In this document: positions 25,604 through 34,000 of the stretch, piece by piece
How positions within the stretch are numbered: position 1 is the stretch's first letter
How the letters are laid out: every line of letters starts with the position of its first letter
Notes under the pieces: generated by a model
Database searches by the model: none
Seen by the model: only the letters and a program-made list of their open reading frames with translations
What the model was told of the DNA's origin: nothing
Assembly (NCBI GenBank): GCA_023229525.1
Contig: JALNZC010000026.1
Coordinates: forward strand, 22,201-57,449
Length of the DNA stretch: 35,249 bases
Direction of reading: 5' to 3'
DNA from: Bacteroidales bacterium
GTDB lineage: Bacteria > Bacteroidota > Bacteroidia > Bacteroidales > FEN-979
Translations under genes and position numbers: made by a program

Positions 25604-25729
25604 TTAAGGTTTGCCATTATAAAAAGTAACGGCTTGGGTAAAATGGGCATCTTGCTTACCTATTTTAACAACTGTACAAATGGATTGGTTCAAGCCAGCT
25701 TTTACGGCCAAATCATTTTGAGTCAACAT
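25604..25729 (-). pseudogene. Remnant of an XRE-type helix-turn-helix gene
   Basis: A 41-codon frame on the minus strand reads M-L-T-Q-N-D-L-A-V-K-A-G-L-N-Q-S-I-C-T-V, then V-K-I-G-K-Q-D-A. This follows the usual L-T-Q-x-x-L-A-x-x-A-G-x-x-Q-S-x-I-x-x-x-E-x-G-K-Q-x-P pattern of Cro/C1 HTH proteins. It lacks the helix before L-T-Q in this frame and ends soon after helix 4. Sequence just upstream in another frame (I-A-Q-V-T-K-K-N-L-K) could be the missing first helix, which suggests a frameshift. It is most likely a decayed regulator gene. A very small functional protein is less likely. Confidence 0.5.
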
Positions 25730-25780
25730 TTTACTTGACTTTTAAATTTTTCTTTGTAACTTGAGCAATTAAACAAATGT

Positions 25781-25807
25781 CCGGATTTTCAAAATCAGGA
25801 TTTTTTT
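25781..25807 (+). terminator. Terminator-like hairpin upstream of giant surface-protein gene 1
   Basis: CCGGATT-TTCAA-AATCAGG forms a 7-bp stem with one mismatch, followed by ATTTTTTT. It lies 43 nt before the ATG at 25850. It could end transcription from upstream or act as an attenuator in the leader. The stem is short, so confidence is moderate. Confidence 0.4.
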
Positions 25808-25849
25808 ATTGTCTGAAACTGTAACGTTCAATAAAAAATATGCAATATC

Positions 25850-28800
25850 ATGAAAAAGTTAATCTCCATTCTTTTTACTTTGGCTCTTGTAGCCATTTTG
25901 TTTGTACAAAATGCAATTGCACAAGTTACTGTAACCGGATCGACTGGTGCGGATGCGACTTATGGAACATTAGCCCTGGCTTTCACAGCCATTAACGGCA
26001 CAGCACAAACTGACAATAATATCGTTATTACCATCACGGCAAGTGTAACTGATAATAATACTGCTACCCTGAACGCCGGGGCATGGACTACTTTAAAAAT
26101 CTATCCCACTACTTCCGGACTTACCCTTAGCGGAAGTGTTACCGCACCCCTCATTGATTTGAATGGCGCTGATAATGTTACCATAGACGGAAGGGTAAAT
26201 CAATCTGGCTCTACCGATCTTATCATTATAAATACAAACACGGGAAGCACAGCAGGAACAAGCGCCGTACGGTTTATTAATTCTGCTGAAAACAATACAA
26301 TAGAATATTGTACTGTAAAAGGCGCTGAAAGGATTTCTTCAGCCGGTGTAATATTTTTCTCCACAGCTTCCTCAGGAAATGGTAACGACAACAATACCAT
26401 TGATAATTGCAACCTTACAAATGATGGAGGCAATAGACCTTATAATGTTATTTATTCATCAGGTACATCTAGCAGTGAAAATAGCGGGAATACTATATCC
26501 AATAACAATATTTATGATTTTTTTTATGCCGGAGCTACTTCTAGTGGAATCAATATCGGTTCAAATTCTACCGGTTGGACCATATCAGGAAACAGTTTTT
26601 ATGAAACTACTACACTTGAGCCAACCGGATCGTATTATTATTATGGTATCAATATTGGTAATACATCAGGAAATAATTTTACAATTACAGGCAACTTTAT
26701 TGGCGGTAGTGAACCTGAATGTGGAGGTTCTGCCTTTACAATGAATGCATCGGTCACTTTTTTATTTCGGGGTATGTTCCTTGCAGTTGGAACCACCACT
26801 GCTACGTCAGTTCAAAATAATATCATTAAAAACATTAGTCAAACAACTACTGCTGCTGTACCCTGGTGCGGAATTTATTCCAGTACGGGCAGTGTAAATA
26901 TTGGCACTGTTACTGGCAATACAATTGGTGCAACAATAGGAATAGGTTCCATTACAATTACATATACAAAACAATCAGGTAGTGCAACTTCCTATGGAAT
27001 ATATAAGGATGGTGCAGGCGCTGCAAACATAGAAAACAACAACATTGGTTCAATAACCATAGCGGGCTCTGAATCTTACTGCCATAGTTTCTATGCGATA
27101 TATAGACCATTCGCCTCCGGCGTAGCGATAACTATCAACAATAATTTAATAGGAAGCACCGGCACGGCAAACAGCATTCAGACAAGCACAGCATCTGCCA
27201 GCGCTACGGGCCAAAATGTTTATGGAATTTATAATGCAGGTATGGTCACGGCGACTATATCCAATAATACCATAGCCAATATGTATAATGCTTACGCGGG
27301 CTCAGGTACAACCAGCGGTCAGGTTGTAGGTATTCTTACTACTTTTGGAGTTAATACAATCCAAAACAATACGATATGGAATTTATCTACGACAAGTCCA
27401 AATACTGATGTTACAACTGCTGCTTCTGTAATCGGTATTTCGCAAAGGAGTACTACGGCAGGGCAAACCGTATCCGGCAATGCAATATATAATTTATCCA
27501 ATACAAATTCTTCCAACGCCGTATGTGTTACAGGAATATATTATAGTGGTAGTACAACCGGTACTAATACTGTTGCAAAGAACTTAATTCATAGTTTATC
27601 GCTTTCATCAACTTCCATATCTGCTACAATTTCGGGAATCAGAATAAACGCAGGAACTACCACATACTTGAATAATATCATAAACCTTGGTGGAAGTGTT
27701 TCAACAGGTTACACCATCTATGGTATTTACGAGAACGGTGCTGCATCCAATAATAATAACCTCTACTTTAATACAGTTTATGTTGGCGGAACTCCTTCAG
27801 GTACGACTTCTCCCACTTATGCTTTGTATAACGCAGCCAACACCAATATAAGAGATTTCAGAAACAATATTTTGTATAATGGCCGCTCGGGTGGTACAAC
27901 AGGGGAACATTATGCCGTCAGCATTGCCGGAACGGCAGATTTAACTATTGATTACAACGATTATTATGCGCCAAACACAGGCGGGGTATTGGGATATTTA
28001 GGTGCAGATATAACAATCTTAGTCGACTGGAAAACCGCCACAGGACAGGATGGAAACAGTTTTAATCAAAACCCAAATTTGACCAATGCAGGTAGCACTT
28101 CAGCAAGTGATTATACACTTACCGCTTCCCTCACTGGCGTTGACGGAACAAATATCACAACAGATTATGGGACTTTTACAAGGGGGAACCCACCAACAAT
28201 AGGCGCATGGGAAGTTTACAATTGGACAGGTGGAACCAGCACTGCTTTTGCTACCGGAGCCAACTGGACAGGTGGAATGGTTCCCTCAAGTCAGGCAAAC
28301 ATAGTATTTGATGCCACTCCTTCAAATCATTGCAATTTAGAGGCCGACTTTACCGTTGGCACCATCACTAACACTCAGTCTGCTTATAATCTGGTAGTAA
28401 ATGGATACCAACTGACGATAAACGGCAACCTTAACCTTACCAATAGCGCCAAAATAGATGCTCAAACAACAAACTCCACCCTGATTCTCAACAGCAGTTC
28501 AGCACAAACGATCCCTTCAGGAGCATTTGTGGGTGATCAGGTTTATAATCTTGAAATAAACAATTCAAACGGAGTGACCCTTGATGGAAATTTACAGATT
28601 AACAATACATTAACCATTAATTCCAGTAAAATATTCACGGTGAATGCCGGGAAGCAACTAACCGTCAGCGGAACCCTTGCCAACTCTGCGGGCAACACGG
28701 GTTTGGTTATCAAATCGGATATCTCAGGTACCGGCTCGCTTATACATAGTACCGCCGATATTAATGCAACCGTTGAACGTTATATAGCCGGGTGGAGCGA

Positions 28801-30010
28801 TATCAATCATGGCTGGCACTTAATTTCTTCACCGGTTTCCTCACAGACAATAAATCCGAATTTCACCGACCCGATTCCATCCAATTATGATTTTTTCAAA
28901 TGGGATGAAACGATTAGCGATTTGCCCTGGATCAATTATAAGAGTGGTGGCTTTACAGCATTAACAATAGGGCAGGGGTATTTATGCGCTTATAATGCTA
29001 CTGCTATCAGAAATTTTACCGGTACACTTAATTATAATGGTACATCTGCTCTTAACCTAACACGTACCGAAGCATCGAATTATTCGGGATGGAATCTGCT
29101 CGGTAATCCTTTCCCCAGCGCCATCCAATGGAATAAAACCACTGCAAGCTGGAACCTTACCAATGTAACAGCAACTGCCAAAGTATGGAACGAAACCAAT
29201 GCAAGTTACAGCGACATTGCACAAAACGGCATCATTCCTGCCCATCAAGGTTTTATGGTAGAAGTACCAACAGGAACTTCCGGTTCGCTTATTATCCCGG
29301 CAGTGGATAAAGTACACAGTGCGCAGGCATGGTATAAGAACACTGAAACCAACCGCCTGATGCTCGTTGTACACGATACCAAGGGAAATACCGCTCAGGA
29401 GAACATCATCCGTTTCAATGATAACGCTACCGAAGGTTTCGATATTGAATACGATGCCCATTTCTTTGCTGGGTATGCCCCACAATTTTACTCGGTATTT
29501 GGCGATGAACGTCTTTCAACCAATACTATACCCATGGCAATGAAGGATAAAACGATAATATTGGGATTTGTGAAGAATGACAATGCCAACTTTAGAATTG
29601 AAGCCAAAGATTTCGAAACCTTTCCCATAGGAACAGAAATCTGGTTGCATGATTTGAAAACCGGTACCCAGCAAAAACTGAATGATAATCCGATATATTC
29701 CTTTATTTCAACCATGGGTGATGAACCCAACCGCTTTAAGCTAATGTTTGGCAGCGTTGGTATCAACGAACCTTCAGTCAGTCCGTTCACCATTTATACC
29801 GGCAACGGTATCATTTACGTGAACAACAACGGTAACCAAACCGTTAAAGGAACTATCACCGTTTATTCGATAACAAGTCAGATAATCGCCACGCACTCAC
29901 TTACCGGCGATAGTTTGCAAAAGATAGATTTCAACGGCAAGCCGGGTTGCTATGTAGTGAAGATTACTACAGATCAGGGCGTTTATTCACAAAAAGTGAT
30001 AATCAAATGA
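25850..30010 (+). CDS. Giant T9SS-secreted beta-helix surface protein 1
   Basis: The protein has 1386 aa. The signal peptide (~1-25) ends A-I-A-Q. Residues ~26-770 are rich in Asn, Thr, Ser, Gly and Ile, with many right-handed beta-helix turns such as N-V-T-I-D-G-R-V-N, N-N-T-I-D-N-C-N-L and N-T-I-S-N-N-N-I-Y. From ~790 comes a second repetitive beta region (N-W-T-G-G, L-T-I-N-G-N-L-N-L). A module at ~977-1300 contains W-H-L-I-S-S-P-V and G-W-N-L-L-G-N-P-F-P-S-A-I. The last ~55 residues form a type A T9SS domain (I-T-V-Y-S-I-T-S-Q-I...G-C-Y-V-V-K). It is probably a cell-surface adhesin or polysaccharide-binding protein; no catalytic site is recognised. It is paralogous to the gene at 31001. 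Confidence 0.88.
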   Translation: MKKLISILFTLALVAILFVQNAIAQVTVTGSTGADATYGTLALAFTAINGTAQTDNNIVITITASVTDNNTATLNAGAWTTLKIYPTTSGLTLSGSVTAPLIDLNGADNVTIDGRVNQSGSTDLIIINTNTGSTAGTSAVRFINSAENNTIEYCTVKGAERISSAGVIFFSTASSGNGNDNNTIDNCNLTNDGGNRPYNVIYSSGTSSSENSGNTISNNNIYDFFYAGATSSGINIGSNSTGWTISGNSFYETTTLEPTGSYYYYGINIGNTSGNNFTITGNFIGGSEPECGGSAFTMNASVTFLFRGMFLAVGTTTATSVQNNIIKNISQTTTAAVPWCGIYSSTGSVNIGTVTGNTIGATIGIGSITITYTKQSGSATSYGIYKDGAGAANIENNNIGSITIAGSESYCHSFYAIYRPFASGVAITINNNLIGSTGTANSIQTSTASASATGQNVYGIYNAGMVTATISNNTIANMYNAYAGSGTTSGQVVGILTTFGVNTIQNNTIWNLSTTSPNTDVTTAASVIGISQRSTTAGQTVSGNAIYNLSNTNSSNAVCVTGIYYSGSTTGTNTVAKNLIHSLSLSSTSISATISGIRINAGTTTYLNNIINLGGSVSTGYTIYGIYENGAASNNNNLYFNTVYVGGTPSGTTSPTYALYNAANTNIRDFRNNILYNGRSGGTTGEHYAVSIAGTADLTIDYNDYYAPNTGGVLGYLGADITILVDWKTATGQDGNSFNQNPNLTNAGSTSASDYTLTASLTGVDGTNITTDYGTFTRGNPPTIGAWEVYNWTGGTSTAFATGANWTGGMVPSSQANIVFDATPSNHCNLEADFTVGTITNTQSAYNLVVNGYQLTINGNLNLTNSAKIDAQTTNSTLILNSSSAQTIPSGAFVGDQVYNLEINNSNGVTLDGNLQINNTLTINSSKIFTVNAGKQLTVSGTLANSAGNTGLVIKSDISGTGSLIHSTADINATVERYIAGWSDINHGWHLISSPVSSQTINPNFTDPIPSNYDFFKWDETISDLPWINYKSGGFTALTIGQGYLCAYNATAIRNFTGTLNYNGTSALNLTRTEASNYSGWNLLGNPFPSAIQWNKTTASWNLTNVTATAKVWNETNASYSDIAQNGIIPAHQGFMVEVPTGTSGSLIIPAVDKVHSAQAWYKNTETNRLMLVVHDTKGNTAQENIIRFNDNATEGFDIEYDAHFFAGYAPQFYSVFGDERLSTNTIPMAMKDKTIILGFVKNDNANFRIEAKDFETFPIGTEIWLHDLKTGTQQKLNDNPIYSFISTMGDEPNRFKLMFGSVGINEPSVSPFTIYTGNGIIYVNNNGNQTVKGTITVYSITSQIIATHSLTGDSLQKIDFNGKPGCYVVKITTDQGVYSQKVIIK

Positions 30011-30066
30011 TTCTTTTATTTTAGTTTTTGATTTTTGCGAAAGCCAAACAATGAAAAATCGGAAAT

Positions 30067-30309
30067 ATGAAAAAGCTCATCAGATTATTACTGATAACCG
30101 GTTTTCTTTTTATAATGCCAATGCTTGCGAACCAAACCTTTGCAGACAACCCTCCGCCGCCACCAAGCGGGCATGGTACAAGCGGAAACCAGGCTCCATC
30201 TGGAGTTCCTATTGACGGGGGATTAGGTATATTGTTTGTTTTAGGAGCTGCTTATGGCGGTTATAAAATGTATAAAGCAAAGAAAAAATCAGACGATTCT
30301 GATCCCTAA
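30067..30309 (+). CDS. Small PID-CTERM-like sorted membrane protein
   Basis: The protein has 80 aa. An N-terminal signal peptide (~1-26, ending T-F-A-D) is followed by a Pro-rich stretch (P-P-P-P-P-S-G-H-G). Then comes the motif V-P-I-D-G-G-L-G, a hydrophobic segment (I-L-F-V-L-G-A-A-Y-G-G) and a basic tail K-M-Y-K-A-K-K-K. This tripartite C-terminus (motif, membrane span, basic residues) is that of protein-sorting signals of the PEP-CTERM kind; the PID-G-G form recalls the PID-CTERM signal of Bacteroidota. Almost no mature protein remains between the two signals. It starts 56 nt after giant gene 1 and may be co-transcribed. The sorting enzyme is not in the window. Confidence 0.75.
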   Translation: MKKLIRLLLITGFLFIMPMLANQTFADNPPPPPSGHGTSGNQAPSGVPIDGGLGILFVLGAAYGGYKMYKAKKKSDDSDP

Positions 30310-30382
30310 ATCAGAGGAATGCAATAATAATCAACGGTGTAAGGGTTTGTCCATTACCTGTGATTCCATATGGCAATCATTA

Positions 30383-30555
30383 CTTTGACTGATTGAAATT
30401 CATTCAGCAATTAGATTCACCGTCAACCGAATCCTGGTTAACCGGATAAAAGCGATCGCAAATTCGGATAACCGTTATAAATCTGCATTCAATCCTTCAT
30501 TCCTTCAATCCTTCATTCCTTCAGCCCTTCAATCCTTCAGCCCTTCAATCCTTCA
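30383..30555 (+). repeat. Intergenic repeat element, copy B
   Basis: This copy is nearly identical to copy A and has the same orientation. It contains the same CGGATAA-GCGATCGC-CGGATAA core and ends in a longer period-8 array. It begins 73 nt after the PID-CTERM gene stop and precedes giant gene 2. With copy A it forms direct repeats about 5 kb apart around giant gene 1 and the PID-CTERM gene. Confidence 0.9.
30490..30555 (+). repeat. Period-8 tandem array in copy B
   Basis: Eight units in register: CAATCCTT, CATTCCTT, CAATCCTT, CATTCCTT, CAGCCCTT, CAATCCTT, CAGCCCTT and CAATCCTT. Alternation of the variants suggests expansion by 16-bp double units. Confidence 0.95.
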
Positions 30556-30850
30556 TAGAGTTATTGTGAAAAAAAAAACAATATTTGTTTTGATAAATCG
30601 AAACAAACTTTATACATTTGGACGTTGTTAGGAAAGAGGCCGTGAACTGGTGTCAGATGAAATGTTTAGAAAGTGAATGAATCGCCATGTAAGCTAAAAC
30701 AATAGCCCGACACCCTTAAATGCCAAAACTCATAATAAATACGTTGACTCCTTCATCTTCCCTGAATTTTTTGAATCAATTGGTTTACTCCAGAACTTGG
30801 CCTACTCCTGTATTTATTTAAATATACAAACAACCATCGTTCTTACAAAC
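30556..30850. other. Unassigned spacer upstream of giant gene 2
   Basis: No gene, RNA or clear repeat is recognised. A frame of about 45 codons without a start codon ends near 30860 and resembles no family I know. The sequence differs from the leader of giant gene 1. Confidence 0.45.
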
Positions 30851-30852
30851 CG

Positions 30853-30885
30853 AGGAGGATAATAATGGATATTCCATCTGAGTAG
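30853..30885 (+). other. Strong Shine-Dalgarno followed by a six-codon frame
   Basis: AGGAGG (30853-30858) stands 6 nt before ATG at 30865, which opens M-D-I-P-S-E and a TAG. The ribosome-binding signal is unusually good for this phylum. A second mini-frame starting exactly 90 nt later (30955-30984, M-S-I-P-F-D-I-V-V) has a similar start and ends 16 nt before giant gene 2. Both could be leader peptides or chance. Confidence 0.3.
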
Positions 30886-31000
30886 AGTTAAAAAATTATT
30901 AGCGGATGAAATACCCATATTAACCATGTTAATATCAACCACGAATGTAAAAAAATGAGTATTCCATTTGATATAGTTGTATAAAACAAATACACCCTTT

Positions 31001-34000
31001 ATGAAAAAGTTAATCTCTGTTCTTTTTTCCTGGGTTCTTGTGACCGTTTTGTTTGTGCAAAGTGCGAATGCACAAATAACTGTTTCAGGCTCGACAGGAG
31101 TAGATGGAATTTACACATCATTAACCAACGGTTCAGGCGCTTTTTTGGCAATAAACGGGACTGCCCAGACAGGGAACAATATTGTTATCACCATTACCGG
31201 GAATTCTATATCTGAAGCAGGCACCAACAGTTTAAATGCAGGCACATGGACTTCACTGAATATTTACCCTACCGGAACAGGATACACAATTAGCGGTAAT
31301 ATAGCCGGACCTTTGATTAGTTTAAATGGCGCTGATAATGTTACAATTGATGGACGAGTAAATCAAATCGGGGCCAAGGATTTGACTATCAGCAATACCA
31401 ATAGTAGCGGCTACACAATTTTCTTTATTAATGATGCAACATACGACACTATTGAGTATTGTGATATTAAGGGAGTTAACACGTCAATTTCTGCTGGAAC
31501 AATCTATTTTAGCACAACGACGGGGACTACAGGTAACGACAACAATATTATTGATAATTGCAGTATTCATGACGGAGCAACCACACCTTGTGTTTGCGTT
31601 TATTCGAGCGGTACTTCAGGAAAAGATAATTCATCCAATACCATTTCTAATTGCAATATTTACAATTTTTACAAAAACTATGCTAATGGACCTACAGGTA
31701 TTGATCTTGAAGGCGGTAATACTGACTGGAGCATCCAGGGAAACAGTTTTTACCAGACATCTACCAGAATTGTTACCGGAGCAACATCTTTTTATCCAAT
31801 ATATATTAACAACTCAACCAGCGGAAACAATTTTTCGATCACTGGTAATTATTTAGGCGGAACTACAGCGAATTGCGGGGGAACTGCCTGGACAATATCC
31901 GGAGCATATTCAAACAGATTTTGTGGTATTTATATAAATGTGAGTAATTCAAGCGCAACAAATATTCAGGGAAATATTATTGCTAACCTTAATATCAATT
32001 CCAAACCGGGTTCCGCTAGTACTGGGGTTTTTACCGGAATTCAAGTTTCCCAGGGAAGTGTTAATATTGGAACAACATCCGGTAACACAATCGGTTCGGG
32101 TTCTGTAACCGGAGCAATTACAATCAATTATAGCAATCCTGCATCAACTACATATACAAGTTTAATTATTGGAATTAATTTAATAAATACTAATGCTTCT
32201 GACATTGTAAATGTTGGTTCTGCAACAACAGGTAATACAATAGGCGGGATTTCATTAACCGGAACATCGACAGCATTAGTAACTTTAAATGGAATAAGGT
32301 ATCCAAGCTCTATTTCTCCTGCGGTTATTAGAAATAATAAAATAGGTGATGGGATATCACAAAGCATTCAGAATGTATCAACTGTACAAGCTAATTTTAT
32401 TGGCATCAGAGGTGGCTCAGCTACAACGACGTGCACAATTTCTGATAATATCATCCGCAATTTTTACAATACTTCTACTTCTTCAGGAGGGTATCTTGAA
32501 GGAATCTATACCCCGGGTAATTCAAATACCATCCAAAATAATACAATTTCTGATTTTACGAATGCTTCAACAGCCATAGGCACCGATATTAATTCTTGTT
32601 TGTTTGGCATTGATATGGAATCTACAACCTTGGGTCAAACAATATCAAATAATAGTATTTATAATTTTTCCAACACAGCCGGCAGTGCTGCTGTTTCCAT
32701 AATTGGAATTTATTATAAGGGACCGACATCAGGAACGAATACCGTTTCAAACAACTTTATATACAATCTGTCGCTTTCTTCAAGCTCTGTATCAGCTCAA
32801 ATTAACGGGATAAGAATTAATTCGGGAACTACTACGTACTCCAATAATATCATCAATCTTGGCGGAAGTCTGTCAACCGGTTATATTATCTATGGTATTT
32901 ATGAGAGCGGCGCTGCCTCCAATAATAACAGTCTATACTTTAATACGGTGTATTTAGGCGGAACTCCTTCGGGATCGACCTCATCCACCTATGCATTATA
33001 TAACGCAGCCAACACCAACACAAGAAATTTTAGAAATAATATTCTGAATAACGCCCGCTCAGGTGGTACCACCGGACAACATTATACGATTTACCTTGCA
33101 GGAAACACTGGTTTAACCATTGATTACAATGATTATGTTTCAAAGGATGGTGCATTTCTCGGCAGGATTGCAAGTACAGATTATACCAGTTTAGACGCCA
33201 CTTGGCGAACAGCCTCTGGTGGGGATGTCAATAGTGTAAACACTGACCCTCACTTTTATAATGCGGGTGGAACTTCTGCAACTAATTATATTAGCGCCAC
33301 CGGTGTTCTCAATGGCGTAAGCGGGACCGGGATCACTATAGATTTCGGTGGAGTCGTTACAAGAGACGTTCCACCATTTATGGGCGCCTGGGAATTGAAT
33401 AAATGGAAAGGTACAACCAACACCGATTTCAATACCGCTACTAATTGGACAGGTGGAGTGGTCATCCCGAGTGAAGCAAACTTATTTTTTAATGCCAGTC
33501 CTTCAAACCATTGCAATTTAGGAGCAGACTTAACTATAAGCAATATCACCAACGCCCAGTCTACTTATAATTTGGTAGTTAACGGTTATAAACTGACGAT
33601 TAATGGAAACCTTAATCTGACCAATAGCGCTAAAATAGATGCTCAAACAACAAACTCCACCCTGATCTTCAACGGCAGTTCAACGCAAACCATCCCTTCC
33701 GGTGCATTTGTGAGCGATCAGGTTTACAATCTTGAATCCAATAATACAAATGGTGTAACCCTTGATGGAAATGTACAGGTTAATAATACATTAACCATTA
33801 ATTCCGGTAAGAAATTCACGGTGAATGCAGGAAAGCAGCTTACCGTCAGCGGAACTCTTACCAACAATGCAGGCACAACTGGGCTGGTTATCGAATCGGA
33901 TGTTACAGGCACGGGTTCGTTGATCCATAATACAGCCGATGTAAATGCAACTGTTAAACGTTATATTGCCGCGTGGAGCGATGTTAACCATGGCTGGCAC

